64,000 nucleotides of DNA. Source: Chrysomallon squamiferum (taxonomy: Eukaryota > Mollusca > Gastropoda > Neomphalida > Peltospiridae). The stretch covers positions 5,042,153 through 5,106,152 of the forward strand of contig CM022673.1 of NCBI GenBank assembly GCA_012295275.1, given 5' to 3'. A program made the position numbers and the translations under genes. Positions 47,478-60,726 of the stretch are shown piece by piece; position 1 is the first letter of the stretch; every line of letters begins with the position of its first letter. The notes under the pieces are model-generated. The model was not told the DNA's origin. It was given only the letters and a program-made list of their open reading frames with translations, and did no database searches.

Positions 47478-48647
47478 TAATAATAAGAAGAAGAAGAAGA
47501 AGTAGATGAGGAAGAAATAAATAAATAACAAAAAATAGAAATGAAACTTATAATACAAGATAAAATAAATTTAATATAAATAAATAAATAAATAAAAAAA
47601 TAAATAAAAATAAAATAAAAATACACATCCAGTTTAAAATATTTGTAAAAAATGTGTAACTGTTGATCAGAATCATTAATATATCATCATACAAGTGGAA
47701 TTAACATCATTAATTTGTCTTTATTTGACATTCTGTCACTTTTACATGATGAATCATCTAGTTAGTGTACCAAGACAGATTCTTAGAGGCACTGCTAACT
47801 GTATAGTAAGGTTAATAGAAAAAAATTAATTAATATTCACCAAGAATTGTATTTTTTTAAAATTTAAAATGACAGAACTACTCATATAATCTTTTAAGGA
47901 GGGAGAAAAAAAATAAACAAAACCCTGTTATAATTAAAAAAAAAAAAATAATAAAAACAATAAAAAAAAACCCTTCAAATTAAACATAATAATAATAATA
48001 AAACCCATTAAAAAATACAAATGAAACAACCACATAACAGCCAGAATTAAGTAATCAAAATAACAGTCTCTTTGGATCTTTAACAATATAAGTATATACT
48101 GTAGTTGACAGTAAGTCCAGACAACACATTTGTTAATATATAAGCACATAATAAACCACTATCAGAGGATCCTTGCATTTACCTACTGCAGCTCAAATAT
48201 CTTTGTATAAAATGAGAATTTTAGCTAATGGCCAAATGTTTTTAAAATAATTAATACAGTAACAGGACTTACAAGGTGAAATATCTCTGTATCTGTTTTT
48301 AGGAATATTGGCTTCTGCTCTTGCAGCATTCATTGTCAGGTTTGGCTTTTTCCTATACAGTTGCTGCAAATGAAAATAAAACATCATTTAAATGAGAAAG
48401 AAACAATTATCTAACATGAGGCTGAAAATAAGTTTTCTTCTTGTTGATTTTTTGATTCTACTATCATTCAAAGAGAAAAAAACTTTAAAATTTGTAAAGA
48501 TATAAATTCTTAAAAAGTATTCATGACAGCTAGGATGAAAAATAGCTACTGATTCAAACATACCGATTCAAACATGCTTTATGATACAAAAATTATTTCA
48601 CACACACACAAACATATGAGTGAAAATAAGTGAATATATGTATTATG

Positions 48648-48716
<69 letters not shown>

Positions 48717-50242
48717 ATATACACATGTATATGTGTTAGAAGGTGATACAATATACAGTGTAAAACATTCACCTCAAATTGTGCAAGAGCAGCCCCACTG
48801 TCAAGACTTTCTTGAAGCAGCATCAGTGAGGACTCAAGTGTGTTTGTGTTTGACGAACTCGCAATCTGGTGAGTCTCAGGAACATACGAAAAATCTGGTT
48901 CATCAGTCTGGTCTTCCCCAACATACACTGAATTGAAAGAATTAAAATCAGTACATTAATAGATAGTTTTCAATGAGGAAAAAGAAGAGGAGTAGGATGA
49001 AGTGCTTTATTACAAAAACCTTGTATGAACAATCTTTGCTTTCATTAACACAAACTGAATTAATGATATTAATAAAAAGTAAAAAACAACAGCCATTTTT
49101 TTAATTTAGGAAAAGCAGGAAAATATCTTTTAAAATAACAGATCATCAAACTGATCTTCATCCAAGTACAATGAATTTTAATATTAAACAAGTAAAATAA
49201 TCATAATAATTTTTAAAAACCTCTATAATTACATTAACTGATAGGTGAAAACAAGTCCCAAAACAACTTGTTTTACTATGAGTTGCATAAATGTTTAAAA
49301 AGTAAGAAAAAAAATGTACAAAAGAGAAAACAAAAGACATTAAACTATACTTTCAGCTAGAACTTTAATCAATATTAAGGAAGCCTACCATTAGGTCTGA
49401 CAATTAGAATCAACTCTCCAGTGTGGGATTCCCGAGATGCCTTGATAAACATGACAACCTTCAAAACAAAATACCAAGATAAATACTATGCCAATTTATG
49501 TTATCTATACAGATATAACATTTATCAGTTATAATGAGGTCCAACTGTATCTGTTTTAAACACAGTGCATTTAATTACTTTCTTTTCCTTTTATTTTGTG
49601 TTTAATGCTCAGTAACAAAGTATTAACATAAAAGTATTGATTTTGAATGATCTTTCCTAAGCAATGTTTCAGTGGCCATACCATGTGCATGAAAAGCCAT
49701 TTGCGTATTGTTTTTAAAATGTTTACAACCATTAGTTTGTAAATGATATTTAGGTTGTTATTACATTGTCCTTGGTACTGCCATTATCTTCTATTCCAGC
49801 CAATGTCTTAAAACTTTCTTAACAAAAACACTTCATCAGAATTCCTGAATTGTGAGGTCACACGCATAAAACCAAATAAAAAATTCCTTTCTGCTGATCA
49901 GGAAATGAATAAGCAAAAACCCAATAGTAATGGATCCCCTCTTTCTCATGATCATAGTACAAGAAATGTATGAATGGCATCTAATAACCATTAATTTAAA
50001 TTGTACAGAGATGTAAAAAAAACACCCCATAAACCCATCTGTTTTTATAATCTGTTAGTTAAAACTTATTTAGTTACCTGCTCGTGAGTGTGCTGTGACA
50101 CGTCACGTCCATTGATGAAGAGTACCTGGTCTCCCTCGTTAAGTCGAGGTATGGCCAGGTCTGACGGTGTGTTGGGTGCCACTCTCGACACAATGATAGG
50201 CATTCCTTGATCAGCACCACCCTAAATAAACAACATTTGTAT

Positions 50243-50279
<37 letters not shown>

Positions 50280-50692
50280 CCAAATTATTTTCTGATACGC
50301 ATACTATTAAATAATATTAGAGAAATCTAACATTATAAAATAACATAAAAACGGTTTCTAATTCCTCATAACATTCATATTCCTAATTAAATTAATCTTG
50401 GAAATATTTAACAGATGCAGTCAGTTATTTTGTAAGGCCTTACTACAGTCCAAAACATCTTTAAAAATTACTAACACCAATTATTTATTTTTTTTGTTGC
50501 CCTTCCACATAAATGCTCTTCCTGTCTGTCTTAATCAGTAATAAATTATTTAAAAAATTAAATACATAACAGTAATAATAATAAATCAAATTCTAAACTG
50601 ACCTTGACATTGAAGCCGAATCGGCCATGCTCATCAGGCATCATCCGGATGGTAACCAGACCCTGGCCATCAGGGTAACCATTGCCATTGGA
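43088..50692 (-). CDS. PTPN4: PTPN3/PTPN4-type tyrosine phosphatase: PDZ and catalytic domains (5' FERM part not in window)
   Basis: Non-receptor protein tyrosine phosphatase of the FERM-PDZ-PTP class (Drosophila Ptpmeg). Minus-strand exons: 50603-50692, 50078-50221, 49389-49458, 48773-48927, 48273-48363, 46053-46120, 45393-45476, 44910-45250, 44554-44689, 44133-44178, 43088-43125 (TGA); 420 aa in frame. The first three exons form the PDZ domain, with carboxylate-binding loop RFGFNVKGG and [14 protein letters not shown]. The catalytic domain shows [13 protein letters not shown], the WPD loop [10 protein letters not shown], the P-loop [10 protein letters not shown] (Cys nucleophile, Arg), and a Q-loop region [17 protein letters not shown]. 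The C-terminus is [11 protein letters not shown]. It is probably the single invertebrate co-orthologue of vertebrate PTPN3 and PTPN4, so the symbol is approximate. Exon 50603-50692 begins in phase 0, so upstream exons must exist. Confidence 0.94.
46320..47650. repeat. Low-complexity A/T-rich tracts in a PTPN intron
   Basis: AAAT arrays at about 46460-46520, 46922-46965 and 47575-47620, and an (AAT)n array at 47408-47470 followed by a (GAA)n block at 47487-47502. The open frame over it encodes Y/F/I runs only. Confidence 0.9.
48650..48718. repeat. (GT)n then (GTAT)n microsatellite beside the PTPN linker exon
   Basis: GT repeats at 48650-48700 plus a GTAT block to 48718. On the gene's sense strand this is a CA array starting about 70 nt downstream of the 5' splice site of exon 48773-48927. 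Confidence 0.95.
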
Positions 50693-51561
50693 CTGCAAGG
50701 ACAAAATAAATGTCAAATGAAAATTACTGTTAAATCTCTTATCTTTTTAATTTAATTTTTTTTTATTATGGGTTTGTTTTATAGTTATGTTCTGCTTATT
50801 TTATTTATTTTCAGTACAGATGTGCGAATATTATAAACATTATTTAATTATTTATACAGAATTGTTTTGGGGAATGGGGGTAATTTTGTTTTACAACTGA
50901 AAAAGATACAGATTTCTTTGATGTGGATGAACCAAAAAAAAAAAAAAAAAATTGAAAAACATTTCACTTTCAGTATTGTATGCACAAACATGTTTTCTCA
51001 TGTTTTTAATCTGTTCATCCAGATTATTTCCAAGAAAGCATCATGTATTTGAGATAGGCATAAATTTAATAGTTAATGAACAGATATTTTGCAAAAGGTG
51101 ACAATGGACCTTAATCATATTTATTTACATACATGACCACATTTACTTAAAAGATAAACCTAAGCAATGTTTACCAGATATGCTGTATGTCAACACTACA
51201 TCAGAATAAATGTTCTGATATTAACATTTTCTCTTTTTTCAAACTGGACCATCTCTAACCTTTGAAATGCTATGACATGGATTACCTGGAGCTTTGCATG
51301 CCAAAGTCATTTAAACATGATTAAGTATGACTAATTATAAAAACAGTCCAGAGTCTGCTGAAATATTTGTTTATTAACGACTGTTAGTGCAAATTCCAAG
51401 CTGCTTTCATTAGTCTGTTTGATGTGGAACAGTAAACAAAACCGATCTTTGTTGTTGAGTCAGCTTGAAAACATTAACAGCAGAAATATTTTCTAATAAA
51501 ATTTTTTTAAAAAACCCAAAAACCAAAACCTCTAGGAACTTGCAATAATTCAACTTATTCA

Positions 51562-51566
51562 ATAAT

Positions 51567-51610
<44 letters not shown>

Positions 51611-51629
51611 CAAAAATACAAATAAATAC

Positions 51630-51680
<51 letters not shown>
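51562..51680. repeat. (AAT)n plus (CA)n compound microsatellite
   Basis: AAT array at 51562-51606 and a CA array at 51630-51680, separated by an A-rich spacer. Confidence 0.95.
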
Positions 51681-51685
<5 letters not shown>

Positions 51686-52736
51686 GTAAAAAAGAACTAA
51701 AACACAAAATATAAAAAATAATAATAATAAAAAATAAATAAATAAATAAAAATAATGTAAGGCTATAGTTAAAGAAACCATGGACTGTAAACCAATATTG
51801 ACATTCTAAACTGTGTAAACAACTAATAAAATGACTCCAGTCACTTGAGCTTAACAAATATCACTTAACGTTAAAACTGCACCACATAACCCATCATATA
51901 ACATAGTTGGGTTTTTAAAGTATTTATTTTATACATTTTTTTTCTCTTTTCATGTAACTTGTTTTTTCATGAACTAATTTACACACCCATCCACCCACAA
52001 TAACATGCACAAACAGATACACAAACACACACACTACTAATTTACCAACAAATACATAATACACACAAAACACATGTACTTACACACACACACACATACA
52101 CACATATATATATATACAGACAAAAAGCAACTACTAAGCTTTCAGTTTGAATATATAGTGTTAAAAAAAAAAAAAAAAAAAAAAGCTTAACCAACAACTG
52201 ACAGGAATAGTTTTATACATGAGGAACTGTGAACAATTGTCAAGTAAATGGGGAACATTCCAAAGGACTGTAAAGACTCGCAGTGTATTATCATGTTACC
52301 TGACATTTATCTCATACAAATGGCAGTGTATCTACTTTATTTGAAATGCCAAACCTTCGTCTTTCATTTCCACCTCACCTCATTCATAAAACGAGAAAAG
52401 ATTTTCCTCTGTTAATACTGAGGGAAACAAAAGAAAAGTATTTTACACATTGTTTGGGAGCAATGTTTTATATTCTCTCCTTTCCCTCCCCCTCCTTAAA
52501 CACAGTGAAACTAAATAACAGTTCAAAATTAGACCAGTCTGGTTTAATCTAGTTTCAGAACATAAATAACTACAGGTTTTTTTTTCTTCTGCTTTTTTTT
52601 TTTTTTTTTAAATTTATATGTTAAAAACAAGAGTAACAAAATGACATCTAACAGTTTTATGGATAAATATATCAATAATGAAAACTGTTTCTTCTTTTGT
52701 AATTTTATGTTTTATGCATTAAACTTGATGATAGAG

Positions 52737-52737
<1 letters not shown>

Positions 52738-52775
<38 letters not shown>

Positions 52776-52833
52776 ATAAAATAATAAAATAAAATTTTGT
52801 GTATAAACTAGCTGATTCTACATGCTTGCACCT

Positions 52834-52878
<45 letters not shown>

Positions 52879-53012
52879 TACATTTGAATACACACAAAGA
52901 AAGAAAAAAGTCAAGAAAAGGCATATCATAACTAAAATGCATATTAGTGGTTTCAACCAATGTAATAAAGGTTAATACAATTCACTGAGTGAATCAACAA
53001 GTCAGATCATAA

Positions 53013-53041
<29 letters not shown>
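52738..53041. repeat. Three alternating TG/CA arrays
   Basis: (TG)n at 52738-52771, (CA)n at 52838-52876 and (GT)n at 53013-53041. The first two are inverted relative to each other and could pair in single-stranded form. Confidence 0.9.
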
Positions 53042-53043
<2 letters not shown>

Positions 53044-55539
53044 ATATATGTATATATAGACATATGAGCTAGCACATACATTTAGTTAAGTAACTAATTA
53101 ACAAAAACAACAACTATTCCTACCATTAAGAATGAATCAACCAAACATAAGGCAAAGAATATGAATCTTTTTTTGTATGTGTATGCATAATCGCAAGGCA
53201 AACATATATATGTGGTATATCAAATTAGCTCTTCTTCATTAACTTACAGATGTAGATTCAGTTACCTAAGCTTTGGTGATTAGGAAAAAGAATATTGATT
53301 TTGCTACAGCTCCTGACAAATGTAGAGAGTGATCAAGACAAAGTGCAGACAAGGAACATCATCTGGATGAGGATAATGATTTTGTATTGATCTGTTACTA
53401 CAGACAAACCTCTGCAATCACAGAACATAGTTATATGTAAAAAACAAACTCAGAAATGAGACGTAGTTAGTTACATGTTAAACAGCAGACAAAGAAATTA
53501 CATTCAGTGATGTTTTGGAAAATAAAAAATAAAAATTAGGCTTTTGTGGTAGTAATGGTAAAAGTTGTTGGTATTGTTTTTGTAGTTGCTGATGATGATG
53601 ATGATGATGATGTTATTATAATTATTACTTTATGTACCAAAGGCTCTGGTGGTAAATAAATTCATTGCTGCTTACATGGCAAGAGATTTCATTTTACATT
53701 ATATAGTTATACAAACATCATGTAATTACATAACTGGTGTTAAAATGGATTAAAATATCATTAAATTAATGCTGATTCATTTACCCATTCAGTCAGATAA
53801 AAATATTTATATCGCAGTAATGCACATGTTGACAGATATGAATACATTTGATTCAAATAATATAAGGTAAAAATATATAACTGGATGAAAACTTATGTAA
53901 TGATGATTAGAAAGGTATTATTAGAATTAATTCTTATCTGGATAGAGACTGATGAAAATGTTTACCTTAAAATATCTGGCAACATAACTAAGATGATGCT
54001 GGGAAACATCAAAATAAAAATATCAGCTAAACTGCACTGAAATAAAATATTTATAGTATACCTTTTATCTACACTCATTACATGGCCCATAAAAATGCAG
54101 GTATTCCATTAAAAACAACTTAAATTCAGAGTTAAGTACGTGAATTTCTTTATATGCAATCAACTCAGTCAAATAATGCAATAATAATTTAAAAGAACAC
54201 AACAACAAAACAAACCCAGAATACATGTATTTTATGAATGTCTGAGTATGTATTTATGCATATGGCTGTACATCTAGAACACTCCAGATGATTATTATTA
54301 TTTACATCCTGCTTTTAACCTTGAAACAAAGAAGGGGTGGAGAAAGGGCGACAGAGAAAGCGAAAGAGAGAGAGAGAGAGAGAAAGAATGAATACATTGA
54401 CTTACTTTCATTTTGAATTTACACATATATTAATTTAAACTTTATACTGCTAATTAATTGTTAGTCCTGGATAAAGATGAATGTTTATGCTTCCTTGTAA
54501 TTAATCCTGTTTTGAACATCCTCTATCAAAGCTGAAAATAAAATTTGTCTTATCACCAACTGTTTATTGTTAACATAAGCTACTAAGTTCCTGTTCAGCT
54601 ACATCCTATTTAATTAAACTTTTTTTTTATTCACTTCTGAATATATTTTATGAGATCATCTGGTACCTTCTAAAGGTCCAGTGGGCTGTGATCTTATTTA
54701 ATGACACCCAATAAATATTAGCAATTTCGGTATGGTTTCTTAAAAAAAACTATTGCTCAAATAATAAAGTCTATTGGATTATCAGGTTATTAACTGTAAC
54801 TAACAATGTTCAATGGACTGTGATCCTGTTTATTATATCCAACATATACACAAAAGTTTTGTTTATTTTTGACATCAGAACAGCATTTATTAAATTTTAT
54901 TATCTGTTTATTCTTGACATTCAGTAATGTATATATTATTATTTTTTAGATATCTCATTCCTATATTTTTTTTTATTTAACATCATTATATTTAAATTTT
55001 TAGTTTTTTAGTTTTATTATTATTATTTTAAAACAGATAATAAAATGTTACACATAGGTAGTTTTCAACTTTGATGACCTAAGAACTAGTTTAATTAATG
55101 CTACCAAAAACAAAATAATTTTGAGTTAGTGATTTGTAAACCATCAATAATAATGGCCTAAGAAAATATTTAATGTTATACATTAAAAAACCCATATTTT
55201 TTCATTACTGAGTGCAGTATAAAATCTGTCAATTACTAGAAACAATTATTATATGAAAAACCTTTTAACATAATGGTTTTGATTTTCTTAATGGTTATTC
55301 TAGGCATCATTATAATTTTTCATTAGTGAACATGAAACAAAATATTTCTGCTTAGCACCTTCTAAAAGTAGTTTTTATTTTTTATTTGAAAAAAAAAAGA
55401 AGAAAAAACTAATTAATAAATGAAAAAAGAGGAATTATATAAAGCTATTCTAAATATTATAATCAGTTTTTCATTTTTACTAATGCCAAAACTGGTCTAT
55501 TGTTATATTCTCTAATCAAAAAGAATATAATTAATATTT

Positions 55540-55568
55540 TAATAATAATAATAATAGTAATAATAACA

Positions 55569-55606
<38 letters not shown>
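55540..55606. repeat. (AAT)n-(ATT)n inverted repeat
   Basis: An AAT block (about 55540-55568) is followed almost directly by an ATT block (about 55569-55606), forming a perfect-composition hairpin stem. Confidence 0.85.
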
Positions 55607-55607
<1 letters not shown>

Positions 55608-58277
55608 ACAAAACAATGAAATCAAATATATTAAATGAAATCAATTCAAAATTTAAAAAAATAAATAAATAAAAAAATAATCAGTCAAGTTCAGTAATTT
55701 GAGTTCAATGACGATGATATATGCAAACACTTCAGACAATACACACCTTTTCCCCATGTTAATTTAAGTACATTAAAACACAAACACAGAAATAAAACAC
55801 CATTTACTCAGTTTCAGTGACTTAAGTAATTTCAATAATAATTTTTTTGTAAACAAACTGTTAACAAATTAAAAAAAGAAATAAGATCTATCCTCAATTT
55901 TAATGAATTTATGTAAATAAATCTTGAAAACATCTGTTTCTTTTATTTTGAAAAACAAGTTAAAAAAATAAAAAAAGATAGATATAAAAAAATAAAAATA
56001 AAAAAACATTATGAATTTTAATGACTTTCACTGTAAATAAATTTTGAAAACAGGAATTTTTTTTTTATCACAATATACATTTTTATGTTTGAGTGTATAA
56101 GCTTAACATTATACACGTGTCTGTGTGTTCTGTCTGTATTAGAGACTTTAAATTCTTTTTTACATTTATATCAACAAAGTGCATGTGTGTGCATGGTATG
56201 TTTAAGGGTTTATCTGTGTGTTTATGTGTATATGTATCTGAATGTGTGTACATGAGTGTGCATAGCTGAGTCAGCATAAAAAAATAAAATATACATTCAT
56301 TTTTTTCTGCTATCAGCTAGTCTCTATCTGTTTTCTTAATACATTATAAAACCCACATTTTTATTTTATATTTTTATTTAACTTATCTCCACTAGCTGTA
56401 TGTTACATTTCTACACAATACTTGTAGGTACAGATATATCTGATAACCTCCAGACCAGAACACAACTGTATGCATCTGATGAAAGGAGTGTCTCTAGTCT
56501 TTTCAATTTAACATTTTAATGTGTGTCACTTCAAGTGTGTCGACATTATTGTGTATCTCTAAAACAGGTTCCTTACCCTTGTAGATAAAGATATTTTAAC
56601 TTTGTTTAAGATACGAGGGTTTGGGAATATCATGTACTTTTCTTGTTTGAACAAATATTTTGTTTGTGTGTGTGTGTGTGTGTTATTTGACACTGACAAG
56701 CATATTCAGATGATTGATTAATCAAGAAAATGTTATAAATTTTCGTGTATTAACAGTTACTAATTTGTTAAAACTTAATATATTTTTTTTAAATTAAGTA
56801 AATAAATAAATTTAAAACTATATTCCAAATCATTTCACAAAGTTTTTTTTTTTTTTTTTTTTTTTACAAAGATACACAAAACTATCTATTAATTATTACA
56901 AACATGTTCTCAATAGATGAGTGAGGTGTGTGCATATTTCACATGCATATTTATCATATGTCTATAGATGTGTGGGTGCAGTTTTATTCTATGTGACAGA
57001 GAATGCAGTTTTAGGATTGGCTATTTTCTATAGAGAGCTAAAACTCTGGAAAATTAGGTATAAAAGAACAACCAGTGATGTAATACAATGAATTAAATGG
57101 GTTATTTCATTGTATTTCTCTCTACAAGTATTGGTTTTAAAGGTAACAGAACACAAGAGTTTTATGATAGACTGTGTTAAATGATTTCTCTAAAAAATAA
57201 AAAATAGAAATAGTACTGGGATGTCAGTTTAAAAATATTGCTTAAAAATATTACAAATTTAATTTAATTCTGTCATCAAATTAAATTTGGCAAGTCATAT
57301 ATATGTTAATTATTAATATACTCGGATGATTTACATATTTGTTACAGAAGACTAAATAACAATTTGTGTGTGTAGGTGTTTTGTTTTCTTTCTTTCCTTG
57401 GATCTCAATTGATGAACAATTTATCATTACAGACCAAGGCTTGGGAATTAAAATGTCATGTTGTGGAAATGTTTTGTCATTATTGAACAAAGTACACAAG
57501 CATGAATAGTAATATTGATCACCACATCAATACTTTTATCAGCTTGCTTTACCCCAACTCTTGGTTCCTTTCCTTTATGAATTGACAAAATTATTAAATT
57601 TTCCAATAAAATCATGTTTGCTTGAATGTAGTTTAATAATAACTACTGAATGAGTCAGGTAAAACTTCAGTTTTCATTTGAAGGTGAAAAAAAAAAATCC
57701 CTTTCTATAAATTGTTTATTGTAAAAATCAGCATTTTCTTTTCTAGGTCAATGTAATAAATAGAATATATTTATTTTTGCCAGTATTTTTTTTATGTATT
57801 GTGTCTGATTAAATGTAGGTTAACAATTAAAAAATAAAATAAAAAAAATAATAAAAAATCCCCTTAAAATAGTACTTTAAATATACAAGCAACTTTGAAT
57901 GCAAAAAATTGTGTATGTTTAAAAAAAAATGAACTTGTAAAAAAAACAAGCCTGCACAAAAGGCTGCCTTGTTCATATAGTTGAAAGAATTTACAGACAA
58001 CCAATGGATGATTACATGTTTAACAACACTTTACAACATACGGTTATTTGGTATTTTGACATGGGAAACCCACTGTTATTACTTTTTGGGATATTTTTAT
58101 CAAAACAACAAATAGGATTTATCATGCGACTTTCCTTACCTCGTGCCATCATTCACCAATTGACCAACAACCCATTCCTGGCCACTAATTAACAAATGTA
58201 ATTTTATTTAACAAGTTTCTTATTTTTATTTTATTATAAAATTTATAAATATAAAATTAGATCAAAATGCAACCTAC

Positions 58278-58969
58278 CAAATTTTTATGAACACTAAATA
58301 ATCCAAAAGCAATGGATGATCCAATTCGACACTGTTTTAACACAATCCGAGCAAGCTTATCTTGTTCATCTGTTTTTGAAGATGATTCCTCTGGTATTTT
58401 TTTACCATCTTTGTGGTGGACTTTTGTGCTATTTTATTAACAGATTTCAATTTTGTAATTGTTTGATTGTCATATTTGTTTTCAGTCTTACCCGTAGAAA
58501 ATTTCACCACTGGCTGTTTTAATATATGGTTCTGCTGAACTAATCCTGTTTGAGTTTTAATTTCCTGAGTGTTTGACTTAAAATTATTTATTCCATTCAG
58601 ATGACATTTATTTATTAGTTTTAACCAGCACTTTCGTCTTGTATCTAGTGATAAGTCAAAGTGTTGTTCAGCTGAAGAAGAAGTGGACACTGGTGTGACA
58701 TCTGAATCAGAATCTACTGTTGCAGATGGTCTGGGAAGTACACTGCTTGGAATCCTTGTTTCTCGCCTGTCACCACTGCAAAGTTTACGTTTTACCCTGA
58801 TACAATCCCTTCTTCGGATCACAGGCTTTGGTTTGGGTTTAACCACAAAAACCTTTTCCTTCGAACCGACTGCGCTGTTTGACTTTGACTTCACACAATG
58901 CTTATCTAATGGAGTTGCCATAAAAACTAACATTGTCCATTCCAGTAAAATCCCCCTGTCCATACCCAT
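58278..58969 (-). CDS. Candidate coding exon upstream of the PTPN PDZ exons, with a one-base frameshift
   Basis: An open frame runs from ATG at 58967-58969 (MGMDRGILLEW...; an alternative start is MATPLDKHC) for 210 codons to a stop at 58337. It is basic and serine-rich: VVKPKPKPVIRRRD, RIPSSVLPRPS, VDSDSDVTPVSTSSSAEQ. No family was recognised. At a 7-base homopolymer (58397-58403) a shifted frame continues as KKIPEESSSKTDEQDKLARI and ends exactly at a GTAGGT donor (exon end 58278) in phase 0, matching the phase-0 start of PDZ exon 50603-50692. An in-frame TGA lies 7 codons upstream of the ATG, with a possible CAG acceptor between. It could be a FERM-PDZ linker exon, an alternative first exon, or an unrelated gene. 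A sequencing indel, or a true frameshift, would explain the break. Confidence 0.45.
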
Positions 58970-60660
58970 GCCCCACTGATGATGAAATCATACGGAGTGC
59001 TGTGTCCTGTTAGTGCATCCAGACAGCTCAAACACACCTGTACTCAACAAATACATTTTACCTGTGTAGCAAGCTAACCTGTGCTGCATCACATACACTT
59101 TTCAAAGCCATAAATCCCATGGTATAATCCTTACATATCTATCCTGGTGTGTAGTTTAAAATTCCCAAGAGTTAGCCTTGATAAAGATCTTTCTTGTCAT
59201 GTTACACAGACACTATTACATCAAATGCTCACAATGGTACAGAACAGTCTAACCAAAGCCTGTAAAAGCAGAGATTTTCAGGTGGAATCAATACAAACTG
59301 CAGACTTCTATCCAATAACTGAATAAGAGACATGTACACTTTATCAACCGATCCAAACTGCACTGCTGGATGGAGAGTTAGTAAGAGATAGCTAGTTAGT
59401 GAAAATCAGTCATGCAGATCCAGGCTTCATAATGCTTTACAGAAATGATATTACCTTCCTTTTGAATTATAAAAAAAATGAAAAATGAAAATACACAGTC
59501 AGCCTATGAAATTATATCAAAATGTCTTCACCAGCCAAGCTATTTAACCACACAGTCAAGCTACTGAGGTAAATATAATCTCTTGTCATTTCATCTTAAC
59601 ACAGATATACCTCAGTAATCCCACAATTCCTCTCAAGCATTTTATAAAAGGATGGGTCCATCACAGTGAGCACAAAAGACTACAGCGTAATATTTTCCTG
59701 AATTATTATATTCACATTGTTGCTGGCTTTACAGAAGGGAAAAAACCCACAGGCTTGAGGGATGATGTAAAAATTGTCTGTGAAAGTAGACAATGTCCTT
59801 TCTTGCCTAACTGACAGTTATGTAGTCTTCTTCCTGCTTTCAGCTGTCTGACCTGGGTATTCAAATTACAGTGATATGCTAGTGTGCATGCTGAAATCAA
59901 CAGCCAATGCCACCTTCTCTCTGTCACAAGTGCTGTGGTATTCCCCCTATTGTCAGTTTTAAAGGGGACTATATTTAGTGGTGAGCACATTCCACACACA
60001 GCTAGACAGGCAAGCTAAGCTCGGCTTCATAAATACCAGAGACACTCACCTGACACGGTGAATTATGCTGAACAGTGCCCATTCTGAAGTATCTGTTATT
60101 AATTAATTCTATTGTGTAAATTACATTCCTTGCTCCTAATAAGCGTCTTATTTCAGACAGGCTGTTTGCTGTGTTTATTACAGCTTAGAGAAAGAAACTA
60201 TTTAGGGGCAGATTCAGGATTGTGTGGTTAGACTAGAGTAGAAGGGGTGTTTCTAAAATAATTGCTGTAAGGAGAGGATGGACATAAATTAAATTATTAA
60301 CAGGTTTTTCTTTTTGTGCATAAAAATTAATGTTAGAAAAGAAGTAATGTCTTAGAGGTAAAGTTTTAATTATCCAATTAATCTTCTTAGAGTAGTGAAA
60401 ATAGGTTGGCAACTTATTTTCCTTTAACCTGAAGAGACTGTCTGAGATACAGAAGTTTTACAAAAAACTGTGCAATTTTATGTGTATATTATTTCCTTCA
60501 TTATTTTTGTGGATTAGAGGGATTTACCAAAAAACATCAAACATTGTTTTTATTTTTTAAAGGATTTCATTGATAAAATAGAGATCAGTTAAATATAAAG
60601 TGAAGATACTCAAGTCATGGTAACTGTTATTTTACAACAGTTTATGTGAAAACTGAAATA
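58970..60660. other. GC-richer, repeat-poor segment upstream of the candidate exon
   Basis: Noticeably less AT-rich and free of microsatellites from about 58680 to 60070. It could be the 5'UTR and promoter of an alternative first exon. A 95-codon minus-strand open frame at 59712-59999 resembles nothing known and has no supporting splice context. Confidence 0.35.
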
Positions 60661-60661
60661 A

Positions 60662-60663
<2 letters not shown>

Positions 60664-60725
<62 letters not shown>
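60664..60725. repeat. (AAT)n microsatellite
   Basis: About 62 bp of AAT repeats. Confidence 0.96.

Positions 60726-60726
<1 letters not shown>

Larger units (their letters stand above)
50693..58277 (-). other. Long PTPN intron (or upstream region) without recognised exons
   Basis: No coding exon seen over 7.6 kb. Main repeats: (AAT)n with (CA)n at 51562-51680, TG/CA arrays at 52738-52771, 52838-52876 and 53013-53041, a (GAT)n block near 53594-53612, a short GA tract at 54364-54384, and the AAT/ATT inverted repeat at 55540-55606. Confidence 0.6.

Noticed and set aside
59712-59999. 95-codon minus-strand open frame
   Set aside because: No recognised motif, no splice context and unremarkable composition; likely chance in GC-richer DNA.
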